From: Jaltomata sinuosa
Lineage: Eukaryota; Streptophyta; Magnoliopsida; Solanales; Solanaceae
DNA: 64,000 bases
Reading direction: 5' to 3'
Assembly (NCBI GenBank): GCA_003996215.1
Contig: QJPP01003513.1
Span: 62,001 to 126,000, forward strand
A model generated the notes under the pieces. The model made no database searches. It had not been told where the DNA came from and saw only the letters and a list, made by a program, of their open reading frames with translations. This document shows positions 1-10,891 of the stretch, piece after piece; position 1 is the stretch's first letter; every line of letters begins with the position of its first letter. A program made the translations under genes and the position numbers.

Positions 1-469
1 AGGACAGGACATGTGTTAAGTGGTTAGGTTTAAAAATAATAAGGTTTTCAGTGAGTTCCCATCATCAATCACATGGATGGATTTTTTTAACAAAGAAAAC
101 AAAACTAAAGTAAACAAAAAATAGCTATAGAAAAGTAATTGCGAAGTCTCGATAGCCTCTCTTCATTGGAATAATTTATGAATTTAGTTATCATGAGAGC
201 ATATTTAGAATATCTATAGGAAAAGTATTTATGCTTGTTTGTTTCTCTTGTTTGAGATAAACCGTGTATTTAAAATATTATAATTTTTATAATAAAAAAA
301 GTTAAACACTCTTATTTGCGTCTGTTGTTGCAATCTTAAAAAGTTGTTTCTACCTCAAATTATTTTTCGGTGATTTGTGCTTATGGATTATCTTGAGTGT
401 TTCTAAATTTTCACAGTTTTATAGAGATCACTCATATTGTTTTTCGAATGTAACATTGCTAAAAGATTT
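1..469. other. AT-rich flank, no gene seen
   Basis: No ORF of note, no RNA gene and no terminal repeat could be recognised. The stretch is AT-rich and ends where the copia LTR begins. Positions 93-114 are repeated exactly at 47504-47525; see findings. Confidence 0.5.
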
Positions 470-822
470 TGTTAATTACGTCTTGATTTTTTCCCTTGTA
501 TATTTTAGGAGACTCATAATCCCTGTTAGTTTAGGAAACTCATTGTCCTAATAAATTTGGGAAAGGAAATTATAGTCCTTGTAGGATTGGGAGAACCTTT
601 TTCTTATAGGTTTGAGACTACTTGTGATCTATATATAGGGTTGTAGTTGGGGATTCTAAAAGAATTGTAAACTTCTTTTCTTTCATAGTGAAAAACTCTC
701 TTTGCTTTTACTTTTGCTTGGAGGATTAGGCCTAGCCGAACCTCGTTAAATTCTTGTGTTTTTCTTTTCTATTTACTTTGTATGTGATTGTGTGCTAGTT
801 AACCCACGATATTTCCACAACA
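470..822 (+). repeat. E1 5' LTR (Ty1-copia), 353 bp
   Basis: It starts TGTTAATTACG and ends CCACAACA, and matches 22609-22959 over its full length with scattered substitutions. A TATA-like box (TATATATA, 630-637) precedes a region ending in a T-rich stretch and is conserved in the other LTR. The primer-binding site follows two bases later. Confidence 0.9.
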
Positions 823-823
823 A

Positions 824-840
824 TTGGTATCAAAGCAAGG
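824..840 (+). other. E1 primer-binding site (initiator Met tRNA type)
   Basis: TTGGTATCAAAGCAAGG directly follows the 5' LTR and matches the usual TGGTATCAGAGC complement of the 3' end of initiator tRNA-Met with one substitution (A for G). Confidence 0.8.
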
Positions 841-871
841 TTAGAGTTTCTACACATAATCAAGGGTTAAG

Positions 872-1500
872 ATGTCTCCATCATCTTCAACAAAGTATGA
901 AGTAGAGAAATTCGATGAGAGATCTAGTTTGATAATGTTCTTTCGGAAATTGCTGAAGAAAAATCTGTAGCAATGGCATGAAAGAAGTTGGAAGATCTAT
1001 ATATTAAGAAATCGCTGACAAACCGCCTCTACTTGAAAAAGAGGTTGTACAATCTATGTATGAACGAATGTACACCGGTTAAAACTAACCTTGATGAGTT
1101 TAATTCAATTATAATGAACTTGAAGAATGTAAATATCAAAATTGAGAGTGAGGATCAGTCTTTGATCGTGTTATATTCTTTACCACCATCCAATGATATT
1201 TTTTATGATACATTGCTATATGGGAAAGACAATATCTCACTGGATGATGTTAGGAATGCACTAAAATTTATAGAGTTGAAGAAGAGTTTTTCAGCTAACA
1301 AAGATGAGGGCGAAGGTCATGTGAGTAGGGGAAAAACACAACAGAAAGACTTTAGTAGGAAATATTTTAACGCCAGATCAAAGTCTAGAGCAAGAAAGTA
1401 GAATTGTTATGAGTGTGGGGAGAAGAGTAACTACAAAAGAGATTGTCCTAAGCTAAAGGAGAAAAGAGGGAAACAGAAAGTTGATTACTTAGTAAATATT
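872..1500 (+). pseudogene. E1 gag pseudogene (copia capsid/nucleocapsid)
   Basis: The likely start is ATG 872 (MSPSSSTKYEVEKFD), the typical copia gag opening. Reading then breaks into stops after about 30 residues, and part of the capsid N-terminus seems deleted. A 137-residue open frame (988-1401) carries the UBN2-type Gag region (NLKNVNIKIESEDQSLIVLY, then SLDDVRNAL). After a TAG at 1399 the same frame continues into the zinc knuckle CYECGEKSNYKRDC. In the usual CX2CX4HX4C pattern the histidine position is asparagine here, so the knuckle should not bind zinc normally. Frameshift, stops and a lost zinc ligand make this clearly non-functional. Confidence 0.8.
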
Positions 1501-2172
1501 GTTGACACTAGCAACAATCCTGTTGATAATAACTATGTAGGGGAAGTTTGTGTTGTGAGTTCTTATCATAGGCATAATTTTTGGGTTCTTGATTCTGGTG
1601 CAACTTTTCACATATGTCCACAAAAAAAAATTAATTTACAACTTACAAGCAGACGAGTGGAACTGTCTACCTAGGTAATGATAATCCATTAGAGGTAGAA
1701 GGGATTGGTAACATCAAATTGAGAATTTTCGATGATATTATTGAGTGTTGACATATTCCTCGAAAGAAGAGGAATTTGATTTCTCTTACGACTTTGGATG
1801 ATCAAGGGTATAAGCTTCACTCAGAAAATGGGACACTTAAAGTGTGTAAAAGTTCCACGATACTCATGAAGGGTAAGCTGCATTCTAGACTATATTATCT
1901 TCAAGACAGTGTAATTGAAGGGGAAGCATTGTAGCTTCTAGGAGGAGTGATTCGAATCAGTCTCAGTTGTGGCACTTACGATTTGATCATATGGGTGACA
2001 ATGGATTGTCTTTGTTGAGCAGCCAAAATTTATTGGATGTATACAAAAATCAAGTCTTGAATTTTTGTGAGCATTGTGTGTTTGGTAAGCAAACAAGGGT
2101 AAAGTTCAGCAAGAAAGTGGAGCACAAGACCAAAGACAAGTTAAATTATATATATTCAAAATTGTGGGTTCC
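1501..2172 (+). pseudogene. E1 pol pseudogene, part 1: copia protease and integrase N-terminus
   Basis: The copia protease active-site motif LDSGATFHIC is readable at about 1589-1618. After a frameshift in an A-run (1622-1630) and further stops comes the GAG-pre-integrase region, 1967-2172. Its integrase zinc-finger ligands look intact: HLRFDH supplies the two histidines and CEHC the two cysteines. The frame runs toward the catalytic core and stops at 2172, where E2 inserted. The remainder resumes at 21305. Confidence 0.82.
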
Positions 2173-3769
2173 TGATGTGCCGTGGTTTTGCGGAACTTTT
2201 GACGCTTAATACTTAAGATTAGTGCATGTTCTTTAGAACTTTATTGGTAGATTTTATGGTTTTTGTTAAGTGTGCAGGAGAACAGATTCCATAGCCAAAG
2301 TGCTGAAATTTGGACTGAAAAGTTGATGGCTACAGGGATTACGAGTGGAGTGATAATCTGTGGTTCGGAACCACGGACCTGTCCTGTGAGTCATGAAACA
2401 AGGTTCAGCAGAAGTGTAAATCTTGAAAAAAAGAATGAGCTATTATACGAGTCGTGGTTCTAAACCATGACCCGTCCTGTTTACTCGTAGATCAGATGAA
2501 CTGCAGACATGCAAAAAGAAGAGCAGGAAGCACGAGTCACTGCACGAACCATAATTCTAGATCAGGAACCGTCCTGTTGGACTCGTGGTTGTTGATCAAA
2601 GAAGGTGGAATAAGGGAGTATAAAACCACGAGTCATTCGACGAGCCATAGATTGACTTTACGACTCGTGGTTCCTTCCATGGTTTCTCATAACAGATGAT
2701 GTTGACTCTTCAAGACCACGGTTGACCCCAGCAAACCACGAACCATCATTTGGAATGATGGGTCATCAACCAAGTGATCCCTGCCAATTCCAGTTCTCCT
2801 AGCTCATTTATGATAGGATTTTTTATGTATGTAAATAATTTTCTTAGGTTTTCTTTTACGTTTTACACTCTATATTTTGTAGGAAACAGTTTCAAAAAAC
2901 TTTTGGTATTGATTTGTTCTTGGTTTTGAGAGATAAACACATTCATAGTTCTTGATTCTTGATTTCATCTTCATCTGTTCAAGTTCTCAGATTTTTTTAC
3001 TTCTTCTTATAAGTATATGATCATGAATGCTTTAACAACTTCTGATTGTTTACCTATGAACATGAGTAGCTAAATCCACAACTAGGGTTGTTGGAACCAT
3101 GACGAATTAACAAAGTAGGCAAAATACTTAGCAATTCTAGGATGGTGTTTATGCATGTATTATTCTTCCCTTCGCTTTGATTGCTTTTTAACGATTGCAA
3201 ATGTTAGAACTCGCCTTATTCTTACTTGCCGGACCAAGGAGGTAACGAATGGGAAAAGGGTTGGTTACAATAGAGATTTGAGGCTATCAACCCTCATCTA
3301 ATAGCTTGACCTTGTCCGAGAATAGCTAATCTGAGATCAAGGGTAAGGGTTAGTAAAGTATACACCTGTAGACGGACCAAGTTGCGTGGTGAAATTCATC
3401 TATGTAGAGGACCAACCATTTAGGTGAACCTAACTTACCGATCTTGCATGCTAAGCATCAAAATAAATTTCTAGTACAATGCCTGCACCGTTATAAACTC
3501 ATGGGGAACACAATCCTAGTCCATTATCTCTTTGAATTACAATAATATTGATACTTGCTGATTAATTTTTACTCAATAATTTACAAACCTTAACTGTTAT
3601 TTAAACCCTCCCCCCTTCGAGGGAAATAAATGTCTAAGAGTGCAAATAAACATAGTTGACCCTAATCCTACCATATTCCCTGTGGGATCGACCCTAACCT
3701 TGATTAGGTTCTATATTTGAACAACGACCGCTTTATACTTCTTTTTGGAGGTGTAATTTGGACGTATCA
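2173..3769 (+). repeat. E2 5' LTR, 1597 bp
   Basis: It matches 19589-21304 end to end, except that the right copy carries about 117 extra bases. Between about 2353 and 2760 it is dense in short words such as ACTCGTGG and CCACGAGT. A TATAAAA at 2619-2625 lies inside this zone. The position matching the clean TATAAATA of the right LTR (20368-20375) reads TGTAAATA here and looks degraded. Confidence 0.9.
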
Positions 3770-3772
3770 AAT

Positions 3773-3790
3773 TTTGGCACCGTTGCTGGG
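3773..3790 (+). other. E2 primer-binding site (Asp-tRNA type)
   Basis: TTTGGCACCGTTGCTGGG lies three bases after the 5' LTR. It resembles the TGGCGCCGTTGCCGGGG sites common in Athila and related elements, with two substitutions. Only a few bases later the sequence is already RNase H coding, which marks the internal deletion. Confidence 0.7.
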
Positions 3791-5394
3791 AAGAAATTAA
3801 GATCTTATTTGCTTAGCACTAAGGTGATTATGCACACTGACCATGCAACTCTTAGGTACCTCATGGAGAAAAAAGATGCGAAGCCAAGATTGATTAGATG
3901 GGTGTTGCTTCTACACCAATTTGACTTTGAGGTCAAGGAAAGAAAGGGCACAGAAAATCAGGTAGCAGACAACCTGTCAAGATTAGAGGAAGAAGCTATG
4001 CTAAAGCTTGATGATGTGCAAGAGATTGATGATTGGTTCCCAGATGAGCAAGTGTTAGCCGTCTCCCAAGATCTGATTCCATGGTTTACCAACATTGCCA
4101 ACTATTTGGCAAGTGATGTGGTACCTCCTGATATGTTTGTCCACCAACAAAGAAAGTTCATGTCTGATGTTAAGAAATTCTTTTGGGAGGAGCCATTCTT
4201 GTTTCGTGTATGTGCTGACACCATAATCCATAAATGTGTGCCTGAAGCTGAAGTGTTGGAGATATTAGAGGCTTGCCATTCATCCCCAGTTGGGGGGCAT
4301 CATAGTGGCATCCGAACTGCTTACAAAAACTTGCAATGCGGCTACTATTGGCCGACCATCCACAAGGACGCCCATGATTTTGTAAAGGCTTGCAGTAAGT
4401 ACCAGAAATAAGGTGGTATATCAAGGAGGCATGGGTTTTCTCTCACTCCCATCCTTGTGATTGAACTGTTTGATGTATGGGGTATTGATTTCATGGGTCT
4501 GTTTATGAGTTCAAATGGGATGAAGTATATATTGGTGGCTGTTGATTATGTGTCCAAGTGGGTGGAGGCGATTACGCTTCCCAATAATGAAGGCAAGAGT
4601 GTCACAGCGTTCTTGAAAAAGAACATCTTTTCCAGATTTGGTACACCATAGGCAATTGTTAGTAATGGAGGCTCTCACTTTTGCAACAGGTTGTTTCGGG
4701 CTTTGCTTGAAAAGTATGGAGTGAAACACAAAGTTGTAACCCCTTATCATCCTCAGACTAATGGGAAGGTTGAGGTTTCCAACCAAGAGATTAGTCAATT
4801 TTGTTTAAGACTGTGAATGCAAGTAGAACGGATTGGTCTAGAAAATTAGATGATGCTTTGTGGGTATACCGGACTGCGTGCGTACAAGACACCAATAGGT
4901 ATGTCACTATATCAGCTTGTGTTTGGGAAAGCATGCCATTTACATGTTGAGTTTGAGCATAAGGCCATGTGGGCATTAAAGAAGTTGAATTTAGACTGGT
5001 CTGCGGTATGGTTTCAGCGGCTTGGGCATTTGAATAAGTTAGATGAGTTTCTCCTCAACGCATATGAAAGTTTGACCTTGTACAAAGAAAAGATGAAACA
5101 GTATCATGACTGAAAGATCGAGAAGAGAGATTTCCAGTCGGGTGATTTGGTCCTGCTTTCAATTCCAGACTTCACTTGTTTCCTGGCAAGTTGAATTCCA
5201 AGTGGATTGGACCATTCAAAGTGGTACAAGTATTTCCACATGGGGCCATAGAACTTGAAAATCATGAGGACAAGAGGTTCAAAGCGAATGAGCAGCGAAT
5301 AAAGGCTTATTTAGGAACTGCAGGGGAGCTTAAGGTTGTTGAAGTTTGGACTCTTGATGAAGTCTTAGTAACCAAGGAACTTGATGAATTCTGA
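3791..5394 (+). pseudogene. E2 RNase H and integrase pseudogene (Athila pol 3' half)
   Basis: The frame opens within RNase H (VIMHTDHATLRYLMEKKDAK, then ENQVADNLSRLE). Integrase follows with zinc-finger histidines in HSSPVGGHHSG, but the CxxC is CSKY: the second cysteine is tyrosine. Breaks include TAA at about 4409, TAG at about 4651 and frameshifts near 4800 and 5110. In the catalytic core the first Asp is present in AVDYVSKW, but the second lies in VSNGGSHF, where the family normally has Asp; it is Asn here. The C-terminal region (KWIGPFKVVQVFPHGAIEL) ends at TGA 5392. No chromodomain follows, as expected for Athila. Confidence 0.85.
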
Positions 5395-5543
5395 GTAATC
5401 AAGTGACCTACATAGTGCCGCAACGTTAAATCAAGCGCTGCATGGGAGGCAACCCATGAGGAAACTTGATGAAGTCTGAGTAGTCAAGTGACCTGCATCG
5501 TGCCACGACGTTAAATCAGACGCTACTTGGGAGGCAACCCAAG
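5395..5543 (+). repeat. E2 tandem hairpin motif, two copies downstream of pol
   Basis: Two 85-bp-spaced copies share a GTTAAATCA core followed by a hairpin. Copy 1 has CATGGG/CCCATG (5441-5458) and copy 2 CTTGGG/CCCAAG (5526-5543), both closing the loop AGGCAA. The second stem position changes on both strands, keeping the pair. A third copy lies at 18126-18143, after ORF3. The GTTAAATC...GGGAGGCAACCC string recurs in plant Athila-like elements as far as I recall; a function is not known to me. Confidence 0.75.
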
Positions 5544-5799
5544 ACTAATGTTTATTTTATGTGCAGGTGAGAAGAAAAGAATACCAATGCAGGAATCTCC
5601 AGAAATCACAAATAGGTTCATGGTCCATGAACAGGTTCTACGGACTGTGGAACAACTCGTGGTTTCTGGAACAAAATTGACAGGCGAGGATGGAACATTC
5701 TATGACTCACAGGACTGTCCGTGTTTTTAAACGATGGACCGTCTATGCTGTCGTTATTCCTGGTAGTAGGTAAGGCCAGAACACAGAACCATGACTGGG
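5544..5799 (+). other. E2 spacer between pol and the E3 insertion
   Basis: Mostly non-coding. Positions 5620-5745 carry CGGACTGTGG, ACTCGTGG and GGACTGTCCGTG words like those in the E2 LTR and the E5 LTR. No convincing start of a protein was found before E3 interrupts at 5800. E2 resumes at 15339. Confidence 0.5.
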
Positions 5800-6633
5800 T
5801 GTCATAACCCATACCACATGAGGGGCACCCACCCAACCCCCGGATGAGCTAACCAATAGAGTCCAACTCTTAGCATAGCCTAACAACTTAAAACAAGCGT
5901 GCAGAAATGTAAACTAGCAATCAATCATACTAAAATCAACTCTATAAAATAAATATAACCTGCGGAAATCTCTCCCTAGAATCTGAAAGTCATCGTACCA
6001 AAACCATCTACCAATTCTAGAGTACGGGGATGCAATCCCAAAATAAAGGAATAGTCTAAGCCCAAAACAAGTGGGCTACGACTCAAATGGATGGAAATCA
6101 AGGCAGCTTGGTCGAACAGATCACCCTTGATATCTCAAAGTGTCAGGCCTACAAGTGAGGTCATGCGTCAACCACTAAAAAAATTCATGTACTCACAAAA
6201 AAGACAAGCAAGTACAGTATCAGTACACAACCACCGTGTACTGGTAGGATCATCATCTACTTCCAAATGAGCAGTGTATGAGTAGTACAACAATCAAGTA
6301 AGAGTACAGAAACACATAGGCAAGTCAACATGTATTCCTAGACTACAAGTATCTACCTAACTTGTTCCCCCATGTAAAACACTTCACAATTATGATCAAT
6401 AATCCCCAACAATAACAATTATACCTCGTTATATATCCCAGACCCACCGTGAATCTCCTCTAGACAACACCTAAGTGTCAGACATACAATCCGGTCTACA
6501 CCAAGACCAAACTCATAAAGCAATGTAACAACCCGGCCTCTCAAGGACCAAAAGCAAAATCAGAAATCATAAACACAATCGTTCCACTCAAAGAACCATT
6601 AATAAAGATGCAACAATACAATAAAGTAAAATT

Positions 6634-6781
6634 ATACCAGGCGTGGTACCCGATCCAACCGTTAGTATATCCCGTACCAGGCGTGGTACCCGAGCCAACC
6701 ATTAGTATATACCATATCAGGCGTGGTACCTGAGCCAACCGTTAGTATTATCCCGTACCAGGTGTGGTACCCGAGCCAATC
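6634..6781. repeat. Tandem array in E3 3' LTR, four units with GTACCA...TGGTAC hairpin
   Basis: Each unit reads like CGTACCAGGCGTGGTACCCG, then AGCCAACCGTTAGTATTAT. GTACCA and TGGTAC can pair around a four-base loop. Units differ by a few substitutions. The partner LTR has three units (13981-14089). Confidence 0.85.
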
Positions 6782-7522
6782 GAATGTAACATAAATCCAC
6801 AATCACAAACAGTGAACAATCAACACTTGTAAACCAATAAGCAATAACACCTAGTTCATTTCACAAGACTGAAAAATAGGACTTTTGGATATTCTTAAAT
6901 TATTCCCTAAGCAATGCAAACCATACAAATAGTTAGACCAAAGTACGCAGGCATACAATGCATACATTAATCAATAACCATCACCTACCTCGAGTAAGCA
7001 AGCTCTACAGTGCCAAAGCTTTCCCTTTTTCAGTATCCCTTGCTTGTTCTTGGTCTAGAAACAAATACACAGTAACCAAAAATCAATCCTCATGGCCTAC
7101 AAATTACCCGGATTATAAAAAATCCCAAACCCCAAGCCAACCATGATCATTCCACTCATTCTCGGGCTTTTTCACTGTTAATTCACCTAAATTCATCATT
7201 TTTATGGATTCCCCTAGATAATTATGGCTAAATGATCATCACCCATTATCAAGAATCAAGACCCAAGAACTCTAGCACCCTAGAATCCCCTTTTTCCCGG
7301 GTTCTACTATCCTAGGTTATCCCAAACCTTTCCCCAAGTCCACCCCTAGCAATTCTATAGCGTAGGAAAGATATCACAAAGTTTAGGGAGTAGAATCCTT
7401 ACCTCTAGGACAAACAATGGTGGAAAACTGGTAGAAATTGCCCAAAATCGCCCCATTCTTCTTCCAAAACGAGTTCAGAAAAATTGAACTATTTTGGGGA
7501 AGTTTTTGCATTAAATCTCATT

Positions 7523-7690
7523 ACCCTCTGCTATAGAGGTCCACTCTGCTATAGCGGTACCACCATAGCGGAGTCATTCTCTATGGCGGAGGCTGATCGA
7601 CGTTGACTTCCACTGTAGCGGTAATTTCTCTACTATGGCGGAGGTTGCTATGGTGGAGGTCGCTATGGCAGAGGCTGTAGCGGTTGACAT
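7523..7690. repeat. Cluster of CGCTATAGCGG-type palindromic words in E3 3' LTR
   Basis: About eight variants of the word CCGCTATAGCGG or its half (TAGCGG, GGCGGAGG) occur within 170 bp, separated by TTGACTTCC and GGTAATTT linkers. The same arrangement recurs at 14831-14988, 25963-26102, 46240-46393 and 55465-55612. Confidence 0.85.
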
Positions 7691-8100
7691 GGGACAAAAA
7701 GTCTTACAATCTCCAAAACTAGTCTATTTTACAGCACACTTATTTTTCTGACATCCCGAAACAACCCCTTCACGTCAACCTCAAATCTGGGAGTTCTACT
7801 TACCCGAATAGGATTCTGAAAAGTCCTCCGGACTCCTTTATGTGTTAGCTACAAGGAAAACTAGCTTGGATTAAGACATCAAACCCAATCCTTACCCGGA
7901 TTTCCCTAGACCATACCTTGCTCCAAATTCGGTCGAGACTAGCCTAGCCCAAAATTTCAAACTCCCAAACCCGGAGTTTTCTAACTCTAAAAATTGGCAC
8001 AAATTGTTTTCCCATAACGACAGACCCAGTCGTTACAATAGATACCAATTTACCCATCGTTCATCCACGAATGATCTAACCCAAAAATACGAAAAGTAAA

Positions 8101-9600
8101 GAGCAAAAAGAGTAGTACCTGTATCCTCAAACAAGTGAGGGTACTTGTCCCGTATGTACCTCTCAATTTCCCAAGTGGCTTCCTCAACCGGATGATGCTT
8201 CCATTGAACCTTTACCATACTAATCACCTTTGTCCTCAATCTTTGGACATTTCGATCAAGAATCAAAATCGGCTCCTCTTCATAGCGAAGATCCTTATCA
8301 AGTAACACCTCATCCCACTTGATGATATAGTCCCCATCCCCATGGTATCACTTTAGCATGGATACATAAAACACCGGATGGACACCCGATAGACTGGGCG
8401 GCAGCGCCAATCTGTAGGCGATGGGCCCTATGATCTCAAGAACCTCAAACGGTCCGATGAATCGGGGGCTGAGCTTGCCCCTCTTACCGAAACACATAAC
8501 ACACCCTTTATTGGTGACACTTTAAACAATACTTTCTCACCAATTTGAAATTCCATATCCCTTACCTTGCGATCCGCATATTCCTTCTGCCTACTTTAGG
8601 TAGCTAGCAACTTGGCTTGAATGCCTCTTACATTTTCTTGCGCTTTCCTTACCAAGTCTACACCCAAAGGCTTTACATCGCCTTCCTCAAAACACCCAAT
8701 AAATAACCTACAACTCCTCCCATACAGAGCCTCAAATGGTGCCATGTCAATACTGGAGTGGTAGCTATTGTTGTATGAGAACTCACACAATGGTAGAAAC
8801 TGGTCCCAATGACCCCCGAAGTCAATCACACATGCTCTCAACATGTCCTCCGATACCTGAATCATCCTCTCCAACTAACCATCAGTCTGAGGATAAAAGG
8901 CTGTACTAAAGGTGAGTTGAGTGCCCAACTCCTTATGCAACTTACCCCAAAACTTGGAGGTAAACTACGTACCCCTGTATGAAATAATGGACTGTGGTAC
9001 CCCGTGCAATCTCACAATTTCCTTCACGTAGATATTAGCTAATTACTATGATTTGTAATCCACCCTGACCGGAATGAAGTGAGCTGACTTGGTCAGCCTG
9101 TCAACAATGACCCAAATAGAGTCATACTTCCCCAAAGTCTTGGGGAGACCCACCACAAAATCCATGGCTATTCTCTCCCACTTCTACTCTGGAATGAGCA
9201 TCCTCTGAAGTAGTACTACAGGTCTTTGGTGCTCATACTTTACCTGCTGATAATTCTGACACTTGAACACGAAATCAGCTATGTCTCTTTTCATCCCAAG
9301 CCACCAATAAAGTTGCCTTAAATTTCTGTACATCTTGGTTAACCCCCGATGAATTGAATACCGCGAACCATGAGCCTCTTCAAACACCTTCTAGATCATG
9401 TCATCAACCCAAGGAACACAAATACTTTCTCTAAAATTTAACACATCGCCAGAGTCCAATGAGGCATCCCCAGACTCTCCGGATATTGCCTTGATCCAAA
9501 GCCTGTTCAACTGCGAATCCTGAACTGTTTGGCCTTTATCTCCTCTATGAATGTGGATTTGACCTTAATACTGGCCAAACTCCCACCTTGTTCTAAAATA
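8101..9600 (-). pseudogene. E3 integrase and chromodomain pseudogene
   Basis: Reading leftward from 9600: the zinc-finger part (SRYSIHRGLTKMYRNLRQLY, then KCQNYQQ, where the second Cys of the usual CxxC is Tyr), the catalytic core in several frames, then MERMIQVSEDMLRACVIDFG (8874-8596). The codons before the catalytic Glu include a TAG. The C-terminus ends in a chromodomain (VQWKHHPVEEATWEIERYI, 8308-8130) that in intact chromoviruses steers integration to modified histones. Stops at about 8875 and 9020 and frame changes near 8500 make it inactive. Confidence 0.85.
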
Positions 9601-9699
9601 CCCAAGTGCATGAACTTGGACTCCAATGCCTGAATTTCCCTTGCTAGTGGTCATTTGGACACCCCCAAACAAGACAAACTGCCCATGCTAACTATTTTC

Positions 9700-10891
9700 T
9701 GGCTCAATGCGTCTGCCACCACATTAGCCTTACCCAGATGGTACTGAATAGTCACATCATAGTCCTTCAACAACTCTATCTACCTTCTCTACCTCAAATT
9801 CAAGTCCTTCTGAGTGAAAACATGTTGCAGGTTGCGATGATCAGTGAACACCTCACACTTGACACCATAAAGATAGTGTCTCAAAATCTTGAGTGCAAAG
9901 ACCACCCCTGCCAACTCTAAATCGTGAGTCAGATAGTTTCTCTTATGCACCTTCAACTGCCTAGAAGCATAGGTTATCACCTTCCTATCCTTTATTAACA
10001 CAACACCCAAACCAGAATGTGAAGCATCACAGTAAATAATAAAGTCTTTACCTTCAACCGACAGATAAAAAATAGGAGCCGTGGTCAGAAGTGTCTTGAG
10101 ATTTTGGAAGCTTTCCTTGCACTTGTCAGACCACACAAATGGTACATATTTCTGTGTCAGCCTTGTCAAGTGAGTAGCAATGGATGTAAAATCCTTAACA
10201 AACCTCCGGTAATAACCTACGAGCCCAACAAAACTCCTCACCTCAGTCACAGAGCTAGGTCGTGCCCAACTCTTGACTGCCTCTATCTTCTGGGGATCTA
10301 CCATCATCCCCTGTTCTGACACTACATGCCCCAAGAACCCAACTGAAGTCAACCAAAATTCGCACTTGGAGAACTTCGCATAGAGCTTTTGATGTCTCAA
10401 AATGTCCAACACTATACGGAGATGTTTAGCATGCTCCTCCCTACTCTTGGAGTAGATCAAATATCATCAATGAAAATGATGATGAACGAATCCAAGTAAG
10501 ATTTAAACACCCCATTTATCAGACTCATGAATGCCGCTGGCACATTGGTCAAACCTAACGACATCACTAAGAACTCTTAATTCCCATTCCGAGTTTGAAA
10601 ACCAGTCTTAGGAACATTCTCGGGACTAATTTTCAATTGGTGATACCCTGACATCAAGTTAATTTTTGAAAACACCGACGCACCCTGTAACTGGTCAAAT
10701 AGATCATCAATATGGGGTAGAGGGTACTTATTCCAAATGGTAACCTTGTTCAACTGCATGTAATCTATGCACATTCGCATACTACCATCCTTCTTTTTTA
10801 CAAACAATATCGGAGCACCCCAAGGCGAAGCACTGGGATGGATAAATCCCTTATCTAGGAGTTCCTGAAGTGGAGTCTTAAGTTCCCTCAA
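9700..10891 (-). pseudogene. E3 reverse transcriptase and RNase H pseudogene
   Basis: Reverse transcriptase begins with GFIHPSASPWGAPILFVKKK, then DYMQLNKVTIWNKYPLPHID. Motif A reads FSKINLMSGYHQ; the catalytic Asp of the usual KIDLRSGYHQ is Asn. Motif C (FIDDI) is readable near 10460-10475 but is followed by a frame change. The next open frame (10460-9789) covers the thumb (KCEFWLTSVGFLGHVVSEQG) and RNase H (IIYCDASHSGLGVVL, then FTDHRNLQHVF). The lost motif-A Asp alone would abolish polymerase activity. Confidence 0.85.

Larger units (their letters stand above)
5800..8037 (-). repeat. E3 3' LTR, 2238 bp
   Basis: Full-length relative of 13178-15338. Two embedded repeats stand out: an array of about 38-bp units at 6634-6781 (four units here, three in the other LTR) and a cluster of CGCTATAGCG-like words at 7523-7690. 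Confidence 0.9.
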
